A DNA stretch of 64,000 nt, from positions 62,001 to 126,000 of the forward strand of contig JAFQOG010000028.1 of the NCBI GenBank assembly GCA_017420755.1, written 5' to 3'. The position numbers and the translations under genes are program-made. Position 1 is the stretch's first letter, and each line of letters begins with the position of its first letter. This stretch comes from Clostridia bacterium. GTDB taxonomy: Bacteria; Bacillota; Clostridia; Oscillospirales; CAG-272. Of this stretch, positions 1 to 7,789 are shown piece after piece. The notes beneath the pieces are model-generated. The model had not been told where the DNA came from. It saw only the letters and a list, made by a program, of their open reading frames with translations, and did no database searches.

Positions 1-1157
1 AAGGAAGTATTCATATCAACTGTGCCAACCTCTTTAACCTCGGTTTTTCTTTTTGAGGTTTTAATTCTCTTTGATAATTCCTCATAGAATAATTCGTCAT
101 CAAACTCGGACAAAATAATTTCCTTGCCAAGCCAAGAGGAGAGGTGCATTGCGTTGGAAATGGTTAAGCCATTTATACCCTCTTCACCGCGAGCAACCAA
201 TTCGCCACCATTTAAAATAGCATCAGCAAAAGCATTTAGTACGCCTGAGTGCTGTGGATTTTCACCATCGGTTTCTACCTCTATTTCTTCAAAGGCAGGA
301 CGGGCAAAAGGGTTGTCGTTTGTGCGAGAAAACTCTGGCTCGCTCATTTCGTTTTTCCACATTGTGAGCTTGTTGTTTTCTGCAATTAATTTACCCTTTT
401 CAAATGTGATTTCAAAACGGTTTGTACCTGGGGTGTCGCCTGTTGTAGTTACAAAAACACCGGTTGCGCCGTTTGCATATTCACAGTATGCGCTAACATC
501 GTCCTCAACCTCGATATTGTGCCACTTGCCATAGTGCAATTTAGCCTCAATCTTAGTTGGCATACCGCAAATCCATTGCCAAAGGTCAAGATTGTGTGGG
601 CATTGGTTGAGAAGCACTCCACCACCCTCACCAGACCAAGTAGCACGCCAGTCGCCTGAATCATAATAAATTTGTGGGCGATACCAGTCGGTAATAATTA
701 GGTTAGTGCGCTTGATTTCTCCAAGCTCGCCACTTTTTACAATTTCACGCATTTTACGGTAAATGCAGTTTGTTCTTTGGTTCATCATAAGACCGAAAAC
801 AACATCGCATTTTTTGGCAATCTCGTTCATTTTCTTAACCTGCTTTGTGTAAACTCCGGCAGGCTTTTCAACGAGAGTATGAATGCCATTTTGCATAGCC
901 ATAATTGCAAATTTTGGGTGGTCATAGTGTGGCACACAAATTAAAATTGAGTCAATTTTGCCACTCTTTATCATTTTTTCGGCATCGGTAAATGTGGCAA
1001 TGCTTGGCACCTTTTCCTTAGCCTCTTCAAGTCTTGCTTCCTTTAAATCGCAAACAGCCACTAATTCAACCTGTGGGCATTTGCCACCTACTATATTATC
1101 TGTGTGAACCTTGCCAATGTTACCAAAGCCAAGTATACCAAGTTTAATTTTTTCCAT
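1..1157 (-). CDS. Gfo/Idh/MocA family oxidoreductase (partial, 3' end outside window)
   Basis: NAD(P)-dependent sugar dehydrogenase family. Reading back from an ATG at 1157, the frame stays open for 385 codons to the window edge, so the C-terminus is missing. The N-terminus has the Rossmann motif GILGFGNIG (residues 8-16). The family EKP signature (VEKPAGVY) follows near residue 95, and the substrate-side motif GGGVLLNQCPHNLDLW lies near residue 180 with the conserved His. It sits 1 bp after the stop of the upstream TIM-barrel isomerase, so it is the distal gene of the hexuronate operon read from 5687. Family members oxidise sugars, inositols or uronates; substrate cannot be told here. The family call is secure, the substrate is not. 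Confidence 0.9.
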   Translation of the reverse strand, partial: MEKIKLGILGFGNIGKVHTDNIVGGKCPQVELVAVCDLKEARLEEAKEKVPSIATFTDAEKMIKSGKIDSILICVPHYDHPKFAIMAMQNGIHTLVEKPAGVYTKQVKKMNEIAKKCDVVFGLMMNQRTNCIYRKMREIVKSGELGEIKRTNLIITDWYRPQIYYDSGDWRATWSGEGGGVLLNQCPHNLDLWQWICGMPTKIEAKLHYGKWHNIEVEDDVSAYCEYANGATGVFVTTTGDTPGTNRFEITFEKGKLIAENNKLTMWKNEMSEPEFSRTNDNPFARPAFEEIEVETDGENPQHSGVLNAFADAILNGGELVARGEEGINGLTISNAMHLSSWLGKEIILSEFDDELFYEELSKRIKTSKRKTEVKEVGTVDMNTS

Positions 1158-1158
1158 A

Positions 1159-1914
1159 TTATAGTCCCATCGCTTTCAAGTTTTTATAGCTTCTCTTTAA
1201 GCAGTCAAACGGACATTCGCCGTGTGTGTCATCCTGCTCAATCAAAAGGTGCTTAGTGCCTGCTGCCTCAAAAAGAGGAAGTAGCTTTTCGAAATTGATA
1301 TTACCCTCGCCAACAACAGCCATTGAGGGGGCATTGTCAACAACTGCTAAATCCTTTAAGTGTACACACTCAAGACGGCCTTTTAGTCTTGGAATCAAAT
1401 CAGAAAGCTCCATTCCTGCAAGTGCCGCCCAATATGTATCAAGAGTAATGCTTAATTCGTCAGGAGTGAACGCATTTAAAATTTTATCAAAGTAATATTC
1501 GCCATCTGGTGAGCGACTAAATTCAAACGCGTGGTTGTGATAGAAGAATTTTGCACCATTTTCCTTGATTAGCTTAGCAGGCGCTTTAAAATCACGTGCA
1601 AATGCAACATAGTTTTCCCAGCTAACCCAGCCGGGCATAACACCAATACCGATGTTATTACAGCCAAAAATCTTGTGCTTTTTAATAACCTCAATTGTGT
1701 TATCTCTTACATCCTCAGCGCCCCAGTGGGTCAAAACGCACCTAAGTCCATTTTTCTTTAATTCGTCTCTTAGCCATTCAGGGTCATATTGGCAAACACC
1801 AGAAATTTGCACCTCTTTAAAGCCAATATCAGCAACACGAGCAAGCGTTTCGCTAAAATCCTTGATATTGGTGCATTTATCTCTTAAAGTATAAAATTGT
1901 GCTCCGATTTCCAT
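1159..1914 (-). CDS. sugar phosphate isomerase/epimerase (TIM barrel, AP-endonuclease-2 fold)
   Basis: 251-residue xylose-isomerase-like TIM barrel. Visible features are IGAQFYTLRD at the N-terminus, the strand KFFYHNHAFEF with metal-site His/Glu, SITLDTYWA with a metal-site Asp, CVHLKD, and the late Glu in HLLIEQDD. An in-frame ATG exists 12 bp earlier (1926) and overlaps the upstream stop. ATG 1914 is preferred because GGAG lies six bases before it. It is second to last in the hexuronate operon. Relatives isomerise or epimerise keto-sugars or act on inositol intermediates. The pairing with a Gfo/Idh/MocA dehydrogenase and a second isomerase of the same fold suggests a side-branch sugar or inositol-type step, which is inference. 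Confidence 0.85.
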   Translation of the reverse strand: MEIGAQFYTLRDKCTNIKDFSETLARVADIGFKEVQISGVCQYDPEWLRDELKKNGLRCVLTHWGAEDVRDNTIEVIKKHKIFGCNNIGIGVMPGWVSWENYVAFARDFKAPAKLIKENGAKFFYHNHAFEFSRSPDGEYYFDKILNAFTPDELSITLDTYWAALAGMELSDLIPRLKGRLECVHLKDLAVVDNAPSMAVVGEGNINFEKLLPLFEAAGTKHLLIEQDDTHGECPFDCLKRSYKNLKAMGL

Positions 1915-1925
1915 TTTAAACTCCA

Positions 1926-2747
1926 TTAGTATTTTATATTTAATTTATCAAGCGTTGATTTAAGGGCAGAAGCGCCAGCATCAAACGCAACATTTGTGTC
2001 AGTATATATAGGAGTTAGTGATAAGCTTTCGCCGTTTTCAAGCTCCCTAAGTCCATAAAACTCCATTAGGTGTGGCTCAAGGGTTAATACCTCGCCACCC
2101 TTTTTTAGATACTCGCCTAAAAGGTATTCAAGGTTGCCGACGCCCATGCCACAAGGAACAACCTGCTTACTTTTTTCAGCATCCTTTATGTGCATATAAT
2201 CAACATAAGGGCTTAATTTTGCCCAAGCCTCTTTTGTGTCAACCTCGCATTGAACAAAGTTAGCTGGGTCAAATACTGCTTTTATTTCAGGGAGCGCCTT
2301 GTGTATTTTTTCACAATTTTGCCAGGTGTCACCAAAAATGCCTTTTTCATTCTCATGGCAGAGAATAATACCGGATGGTGTTGCTTTCAAAAATTTCTCT
2401 AAACGGTCAAGGGCTAATTTTTCATCTCTTGTAAAGAAGCTGAAAAGTCTAATTCTTGTACATCCTAAAATTTGCGCACTTTCCATTAGGTGCTCGTAGT
2501 CCTTTAATTGAGCATCAAAATTATTTTCAGGGCCGTTTTTACCCATAGGTGAGCCAAGTGACCAAACCTTGAGTCCGTTTTTGTCAAGCTCAGCCTTTAT
2601 CTTTTCAATTTTTGTGTGGGAAATATCCTTGATATTTTCACCGTCAACTCCTCTGATTTCGAGGAATTCCATCTTGTTTCTTAAAAGGGCATCAATCTGT
2701 CCGCTTAATTCATTACTTGCTTCGTCAGCAAATCCACAAAGTCTCAT
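1926..2747 (-). CDS. sugar phosphate isomerase/epimerase (TIM barrel), second copy
   Basis: 273-residue xylose-isomerase-like TIM barrel, a distant relative of the next gene. It begins MRLCGFADEAS and carries EFLEIRGVDG, the Glu-bearing strand IILCHENEKG, the Asp/Asn of AVFDPANF, the His/Asp of YMHIKDAE and a late Glu in VLTLEPHL; these are the usual metal and substrate residues of the fold. A longer frame reaches 2795 but runs through the end of the SDR gene. ATG 2747 is chosen because GGGGG lies about seven bases before it. The gene starts 1 bp after the SDR stop, so it is co-transcribed. Substrate unknown. Confidence 0.85.
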   Translation of the reverse strand: MRLCGFADEASNELSGQIDALLRNKMEFLEIRGVDGENIKDISHTKIEKIKAELDKNGLKVWSLGSPMGKNGPENNFDAQLKDYEHLMESAQILGCTRIRLFSFFTRDEKLALDRLEKFLKATPSGIILCHENEKGIFGDTWQNCEKIHKALPEIKAVFDPANFVQCEVDTKEAWAKLSPYVDYMHIKDAEKSKQVVPCGMGVGNLEYLLGEYLKKGGEVLTLEPHLMEFYGLRELENGESLSLTPIYTDTNVAFDAGASALKSTLDKLNIKY

Positions 2748-2748
2748 T

Positions 2749-3579
2749 TTATACCCCCGAATAAGCAGAAAAACCACCGTCAACAGGAATAACAATGCCT
2801 GTTACAAAGCTTGATTTTTCGTTGTCAACTAAATACATAAGTGTGCCGAGCAATTCCTCAGCCTTTCCGAAGCGACCCATAGGGGTAGCGCGTAAAATTT
2901 TATCTGTGCGAGGAGTTGGCTCGCCAGTTTCGCTAAATAATAGCTTTTCGTTTTGCTTTGTTACAAAAAATCCGGGCGCAATTGCATTAACTCTGATGTT
3001 AGCACTAGCGAAGTGAACTGCAAGCCACTGCGTTAGGTTGGAAACGCCACTCTTTGCCGCACTGTATGCAGGGATTTTTGTAAGAGGTCTAAACGCGTTC
3101 ATAGAGGAGATATTTATAATAACTCCATCGCGACCAATCATATCGGGGGAGAAGACCTGTGTTGGCAAAAGAGTGCCAACCAAATTCAGGTCAAAAACAA
3201 AGCCGAAATCGTTCTTATCAAGATTGAAAAATGTCTTAATATCGTCACGATTTTCGTCATTTTTTTCATAATATTCGTGCATAAGCGTTGCGCGTGGGCT
3301 GTTACCACCTGCACCGTTTATTAAAATGTCGCACTTGCCATATTTTTCTAAAACCTCGGTGTGCACGCCTTCAATAGAGGCTTTATCTAAAACATCGCAC
3401 TTAAAAGCATATGCAAGTCCACCGTCATTTCTTATTTCGTTAGCAACCGCCTCAGCACTATCTAAATTTATATCAAGTAAAATAACAGTTGCACCATTTT
3501 GGGCTAAACACTTGGCAAATGAGGAGCATAAAACTCCACCGGCACCACTAACAACAGCGATTTTATTCTTTAGTATCAT
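2749..3579 (-). CDS. SDR-family D-mannonate oxidoreductase (fructuronate reductase)
   Basis: 276-residue short-chain dehydrogenase. It has the nucleotide motif SGAGGVLCSSFA at the N-terminus, NGAGG after strand 4, the catalytic Ser in INISSM, YSAAK with the Tyr/Lys pair, and a C-terminal VDGGFSAYSGV. The insertion with NSPRATLMHEYYEK and the overall length fit the Bacillus-type UxuB SDR that reduces D-fructuronate to D-mannonate with NADH. The placement two genes after UxuA supports this. It overlaps the esterase gene by 17 bp and has GGAGA nine bases before the ATG. The mannonate assignment rests on family resemblance plus context; a gluconate 5-dehydrogenase-type role is the main alternative. 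Confidence 0.82.
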   Translation of the reverse strand: MILKNKIAVVSGAGGVLCSSFAKCLAQNGATVILLDINLDSAEAVANEIRNDGGLAYAFKCDVLDKASIEGVHTEVLEKYGKCDILINGAGGNSPRATLMHEYYEKNDENRDDIKTFFNLDKNDFGFVFDLNLVGTLLPTQVFSPDMIGRDGVIINISSMNAFRPLTKIPAYSAAKSGVSNLTQWLAVHFASANIRVNAIAPGFFVTKQNEKLLFSETGEPTPRTDKILRATPMGRFGKAEELLGTLMYLVDNEKSSFVTGIVIPVDGGFSAYSGV

Positions 3580-4648
3580 TATTGATAATCTCCTTGAATT
3601 TCTTCATATAAACATTCCAGTCATAGCGAGAAAGGAAATGCTCCAAAGGTCTTAAATAAAAGCCAACCCGCCCGTCAAGGAAAAAGTCATTTTCCTTAGG
3701 TAAAGTACTATTTGATATAAGTCCCTTTTTGCCATAAAGCTCCCAAGCATATGACGCAAGATGACAGGACAAAAACTGTCCGTCATTGTCAGCCCAAAAG
3801 TCTTCCTTTGCCCCACCGACAACTAAATGTCTTGGTGCAATTAGAGAAAGAAGCATATGCTGGTCAAATGGCAACTCGTTTTCCTTGTCGCGATATTTTA
3901 AGTAAGATTTTTTAAACCAAAATGGGAATGTGTCAGTTATAGCCACGATAGTTTCGTTGCCTGTTACCTTTCCACGGGAAAGAGAAGCACCACAAGAGCC
4001 ACTTTGGTTTGCACAGGTAAGGACGAATCTATGGTCGCGTGCCGAGGTTAAAATTGCAGTTTTTCCAAGGCGTGAATGTCCTATAATTGCCACGTTATTT
4101 TTATCAATCTCGTTTCGAGTTAAAAGGTAGTCCATACAAGCCGATGCCATATATGACCAAAGTGTAAGCTTGCCGTATTTTTCGCCACCGCCCTCGAAAA
4201 GGGAAGCAAGACCGTTTTCAAAGTCACCGTTATCACTTGTGACTTCCTCGTAGCAGAAATAGAAAACACCAAAGCCGCTATCTACTATTTCCTCAAGTGG
4301 TAAATACTTGTTTGGAACCTCTTTTTCAAAGCCAATATTTAAAAATACAGGAACATTTGCTTTGTCCTTTGGCAAAAGCAGGTGCGTCTTTACTGTATGG
4401 CTTTTGCCGTTATTTTCAAAGGTGAAATTAATAATTTCCCAGTTCACCTTGCCACCAAAGGAATGCTTACCACCCTCAATTTTAATTGACGGAACGATTT
4501 TTTTATCAACCACGCCATATTCCTCGTCGATAAATAGAGAAGCAAGCTCGCTTCTATATGCTTTCCATTCGTCAAGTGAAGCGATTTTTTTACCGTCAAC
4601 GGAGAAAAAATCGGGAATATCTCGTCTTTTTATTTCATTATTTATCAT
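3563..4648 (-). CDS. CE15-like glucuronoyl esterase (alpha/beta hydrolase)
   Basis: 361-residue alpha/beta hydrolase. The nucleophile elbow GHSRLGK (residues 190-196, Ser192) is the hallmark of carbohydrate esterase family 15, normally GCSRxGK. The downstream FDQHMLLSLIAPRHL (near 262-275) and a C-terminal GFYLRPLEHFLSRYDW with candidate catalytic His337 also match. CE15 enzymes cleave 4-O-methyl-glucuronate esters between lignin and xylan. No signal peptide is visible, so it would act inside the cell on imported fragments or on a uronate ester. ATG 4648 is chosen over longer frames up to 4702 because it limits overlap with uxuA to 11 bp and has AAGG upstream. Its neighbours degrade glucuronate, which fits. 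Confidence 0.75.
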   Translation of the reverse strand: MINNEIKRRDIPDFFSVDGKKIASLDEWKAYRSELASLFIDEEYGVVDKKIVPSIKIEGGKHSFGGKVNWEIINFTFENNGKSHTVKTHLLLPKDKANVPVFLNIGFEKEVPNKYLPLEEIVDSGFGVFYFCYEEVTSDNGDFENGLASLFEGGGEKYGKLTLWSYMASACMDYLLTRNEIDKNNVAIIGHSRLGKTAILTSARDHRFVLTCANQSGSCGASLSRGKVTGNETIVAITDTFPFWFKKSYLKYRDKENELPFDQHMLLSLIAPRHLVVGGAKEDFWADNDGQFLSCHLASYAWELYGKKGLISNSTLPKENDFFLDGRVGFYLRPLEHFLSRYDWNVYMKKFKEIINNDTKE

Positions 4649-5687
4649 TTTTAAGCAGCCTTTCTGTCGCTTCAAAAAGCCCTGCAATATATGTTGCGCC
4701 AAGTGCGCGGTCGTAAAGGCCGTAGCCGTAGCGACCGGTCTCGCCCCAAATCATTCTGCCGTGGTCTGGGCGCACGTATCCATCAAAGCCACCCTCAACC
4801 AAGGACATAACAATGCCAAGCATATCAATGGAGCCACAGTCAGTTGGGTGCCCAACCTCGTAAAACTCACGGTCTGATGTGATTTTTATATTGCGAAGAT
4901 GCAAGAAATGAATTCTATCTGCATATTTTTTCGCCATCTTAACAAGGTCGTTATTTTTGCTTGCACCAAGAGAGCCGGTACAGAATGTAAGACCATTTTC
5001 CTTTAAAGGAACGATACTTAAAAATCTATCTATGCTTTCTTCGTCAGTGATGATTCGTGGAAGACCAAAAATATCCCACGGCGGATCATCTGGGTGAATA
5101 GCCATATTGATGCCCACCTCGTGAGCAACAGGAATTACCTTATTTAAAAATACTGATAGATTTTTAAATAGTCCCTCCTTGCCGAGCGCCTTGTATTTTT
5201 TTATCAAGCCCTCAAGCTCGTTTTTAGTATAGCTTTCATCCCAACCAGGAAGCGATAGCTCGCTCGTGAGTGGGTCAAGAGAAAGAACAGTTTCCTCGTT
5301 ATAGGCAAGGGAGTTTGAGCCATCCTCGTTTTGATGCTCAAGCTCACTTCTTAGCCAGTCAAAAACAGGCATAAAGTTATAGCAAACGCACTTAACACCA
5401 TGCTTTGCCAAGCGTCTTAAATTCTCGCAGTAGTTTTCTATAAGCATGGGCGCATTTTCCCCGCCGTATTTAATTTCCTCGGCAACAGGAACGCTTTCAA
5501 CAACCTCAAACTCCAAGCCGTTTTTAATAGCTAAGCTCTTGATTTTTAAAATGCTTTCCTCGCTCCAAACCTGTCCGGGTGGCACATCGTAAACAGCCGA
5601 AACAATGCCACTCATCTTTGGAATTTGTCTTATTTTTTCAAGAGAAACAGGGTCGTTTTCCCCATACCAACGAAAAGTAAGCTTCAT
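4638..5687 (-). CDS. uxuA: mannonate dehydratase
   Basis: 349-residue UxuA. It dehydrates D-mannonate to 2-keto-3-deoxygluconate in the cytoplasm and needs a divalent metal. The family start MKLTFRWYGENDPVSLEKI is followed by VYDVPPGQVW. Later motifs are INMAIHPDDPPWDIFGLPR with the metal His, LTFCTGSLGA with its Cys, IHFLHLRN, DCGSIDMLG and the C-terminal GYVRPDHGRMIWGE. Length is normal for the Gram-positive form. It is the first gene of the operon, with AAGGAG before the ATG and a TTGCAT-17-TATAAT promoter. UxuC, KdgK and KdgA are not in this window. Confidence 0.96.
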   Translation of the reverse strand: MKLTFRWYGENDPVSLEKIRQIPKMSGIVSAVYDVPPGQVWSEESILKIKSLAIKNGLEFEVVESVPVAEEIKYGGENAPMLIENYCENLRRLAKHGVKCVCYNFMPVFDWLRSELEHQNEDGSNSLAYNEETVLSLDPLTSELSLPGWDESYTKNELEGLIKKYKALGKEGLFKNLSVFLNKVIPVAHEVGINMAIHPDDPPWDIFGLPRIITDEESIDRFLSIVPLKENGLTFCTGSLGASKNNDLVKMAKKYADRIHFLHLRNIKITSDREFYEVGHPTDCGSIDMLGIVMSLVEGGFDGYVRPDHGRMIWGETGRYGYGLYDRALGATYIAGLFEATERLLKNDK

Positions 5688-5722
5688 AAGAATCTCCTTA
5701 TATGTAAATTTATTACAATACT

Positions 5723-5751
5723 ATTATAATATAATTGTTTTTGCAATGCAA
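5723..5751 (-). promoter_or_regulatory. sigma-A promoter of the uxuA operon with palindromic site
   Basis: On the minus strand the -35 box TTGCAT (5746-5751) and the -10 box TATAAT (5723-5728) are 17 bp apart. A perfect inverted repeat TTGCA-A-TGCAA (5741-5751) overlaps the -35 box and is a plausible operator for the divergent AraC regulator. Confidence 0.75.
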
Positions 5752-5773
5752 TTGTATTTTTTATCAAAATATA

Positions 5774-5802
5774 TTGTATTTCTTGTCATATTGTGATAGT
5801 AT
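5774..5802 (+). promoter_or_regulatory. probable promoter of the AraC-family regulator
   Basis: TTGTAT (5774-5779) and TAGTAT (5797-5802) are separated by 17 bp and lie just before the ribosome site and ATG at 5820. The boxes are weaker than for the divergent uxuA operon, as expected for a regulator. Confidence 0.5.
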
Positions 5803-5819
5803 AAAGCCGAGGTGATAAT

Positions 5820-6641
5820 ATGGAATATATAAACGGTGAGGGATTTTCTATTTCTCACACAGTGACAAAAGCACCAAAGGACGATGATTTTGAGCTTCAT
5901 ATCCACGAAAGCTATGAGCTTTTATGCGTGGTAAGAGGATGCGTTAGCTATATAGTTGAGGGACATAAATATAAGCTTTCCGAGGGGGCTTTAATGCTAA
6001 TGCGCTCAAGCGAAACGCATAAGTTAGTTGTTGAAAAAAGCACGGAATATGAAAGATATGTTTTGAATTTTTCTCCCTCACTTGTTTCAAAAATCGGCCT
6101 TTCAAGAGAGCTTCTATCTCCATTTAAGGAAAGAGAAATCGGCGAAAAAAACCTATATTTAGCTGAGGAATTTAAATATTTACCACCAGCCGTTTATTTT
6201 GAAAGGGCGTTTAGTGATAAAAAAAGCCTGAGTGAAAACGATGTTATAATCTCGCTTTTGTCCTCGCTCCTTTGTGAAATAAAGCGTGCGTTTGACAATA
6301 AAGAGGAGTTTACAACGAGAAAGCGCTCGGTAAGTGAGAAAATAATATCTTATATAAATGATAATCTAAAAAATGATATAACAATTGAAAAAATAGCAAA
6401 TAGCCTGCACATAAGCAAAACTCAAGTATCAAGAGAGTTTAAAGGGGCAGTTGGTACATCAGTTTATGACTATGTGCTTACTAAACGCCTAATTTTATTT
6501 AACAAGCGCTTGGGCAAGGAAAAAAACATACAAAAGCTATCACAGGAATGTGGATTTCACGATTATTCATCATTTTATAGATTATATAAAAAGCGCTTCG
6601 GCATATCCCCAACATCAAGCATAAAAAACAAAAGCAACTAA
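5820..6641 (+). CDS. AraC-family transcriptional regulator
   Basis: 273 residues with an N-terminal cupin-like sensor (ELHIHESYELLCVVRG, with YKLSEGALMLM) and a C-terminal double helix-turn-helix. Motifs in the DNA-binding part are IEKIANSLHISKTQVSREFK and the second-helix signature LSQECGFHDYSSFYRLYKK, followed by FGISP. The gene diverges from the uxuA operon and has GAGGTG before its ATG. It is therefore most likely the operon's sugar- or uronate-responsive regulator. The effector is not known. Confidence 0.92.
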   Translation: MEYINGEGFSISHTVTKAPKDDDFELHIHESYELLCVVRGCVSYIVEGHKYKLSEGALMLMRSSETHKLVVEKSTEYERYVLNFSPSLVSKIGLSRELLSPFKEREIGEKNLYLAEEFKYLPPAVYFERAFSDKKSLSENDVIISLLSSLLCEIKRAFDNKEEFTTRKRSVSEKIISYINDNLKNDITIEKIANSLHISKTQVSREFKGAVGTSVYDYVLTKRLILFNKRLGKEKNIQKLSQECGFHDYSSFYRLYKKRFGISPTSSIKNKSN

Positions 6642-6661
6642 GTTTTCTTAGTTGCTTTTTT
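6631..6661 (+). terminator. intrinsic terminator after the AraC regulator
   Basis: The stem AAGCAACTAAG/CTTAGTTGCTT has a TTTT loop and a downstream T run. It overlaps the stop codon of the regulator. Confidence 0.9.
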
Positions 6662-6710
6662 AGCAAAAGGGTAAAGTGAGCATATCTTGTTATGGAAAAG
6701 AGAGGTGCTT

Positions 6711-7739
6711 ATGGAAAAACCAACAGTTGCAGTAATTTTCGGTGGGGAAAGCAATGAATATGAGGTTTCGCTTTCCTCTGCTTATTCGGTTCTTTTGGAA
6801 ATCGACAATGAGAAATATAATATTATAAAAATAGGGATAACCAAGGATGGAAAATGGTATTTATATAGTGGGGACAGCTCGAAAATTTTAAACGATACGT
6901 GGCATGAAAGCGAAGAAAAAAAGAAGCTCCTTATTGATATAAATAAGGGCGTATTTTTTACAGAGGGAGAAAGGCTGAAAATTGATAAAATACTGTCTGT
7001 TTTGCACGGCGAATATGGTGAGGACGGGCGCTATGCTTCAATTTTTGATGCCTTGAAAATTGACTATTCAGGGTGTGGCTTTTTCTCGGGTGCTTTTTCT
7101 ATGGACAAGGACGTAACAAAGCTGATTGCCAAAAGGGAGGACGTGCCGGTTGCCAAATGGATAGTGGTTTATAAGGACGACCTTAAAAATATGCAAAAAA
7201 TATATCGCCAAGCTAAAAAAATAGGCTACCCTGTGTTTTTAAAGCCTTCACGAGCTGGCTCAAGTGTCGGAGTTTCTTATGTCGAAAATGAAAGTGAATT
7301 AAAGGAGGCGCTCGAGGTGGCGCTATCAACCTGCCCAAAGGTATTAATTGAAGAAAAAATAGACGGATGCGAAAGCGAGGTGGCCTTGATTTCAAAAAAC
7401 GGAAGACTAATATTATCAACTGTTGGGCAAATAAAATATAAAAGCGAGTTTTATGATTACGATACGAAATATAATTCAAGCGAGGTTGAATATATAATTC
7501 CGGCTAAGCTAACAAAAAAGTGTGAAAACGACATCAAAAAATACGCAAAAAAGCTTTGGCGCGCGCTTGAAATTAAGGACCTTTGTCGTATGGACTTTTT
7601 TGTTAGCTCAAATGGCGAAATTATATTTAACGAGGTAAATACCTTCCCGGGCTTTACCGGAATTAGTATGTTTCCAAAGCTTTTAATGCACGATGGATAT
7701 AGCTTCAAGGACATCATAAATTATATATTAAATATATAA
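6711..7739 (+). CDS. ddl: D-alanine--D-alanine ligase
   Basis: 342-residue ATP-grasp ligase that joins two D-alanines for peptidoglycan. It has VIFGGESNEYEVSLSSA at the N-terminus, HGEYGEDG, the ATP-grasp strand PVFLKPSRAGSSVGVS, and the omega-loop YDYDTKY with the Lys-Tyr pair of true D-Ala ligases rather than the lactate/serine VanA/VanC type. The C-terminal metal motif is FNEVNTFPGFT. An upstream in-frame ATG at 6687 is less likely; 6711 has AGAGG five bases ahead and aligns with the family start. MurD follows in the same direction, so both probably serve cell-wall precursor synthesis. Confidence 0.94.
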   Translation: MEKPTVAVIFGGESNEYEVSLSSAYSVLLEIDNEKYNIIKIGITKDGKWYLYSGDSSKILNDTWHESEEKKKLLIDINKGVFFTEGERLKIDKILSVLHGEYGEDGRYASIFDALKIDYSGCGFFSGAFSMDKDVTKLIAKREDVPVAKWIVVYKDDLKNMQKIYRQAKKIGYPVFLKPSRAGSSVGVSYVENESELKEALEVALSTCPKVLIEEKIDGCESEVALISKNGRLILSTVGQIKYKSEFYDYDTKYNSSEVEYIIPAKLTKKCENDIKKYAKKLWRALEIKDLCRMDFFVSSNGEIIFNEVNTFPGFTGISMFPKLLMHDGYSFKDIINYILNI

Positions 7740-7789
7740 TAAACTATTGAAAAAGCAAAGCACTTAATATATAATTATAAGGAGAGAGT

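Noticed and set aside
124-664. Open frames on both strands near the left edge
   Set aside because: They lie inside the Gfo/Idh/MocA gene, whose frame is continuous to base 1 and carries clear family motifs.
4308-4877. 189-codon plus-strand frame
   Set aside because: Antisense shadow across the CE15-like and uxuA genes.
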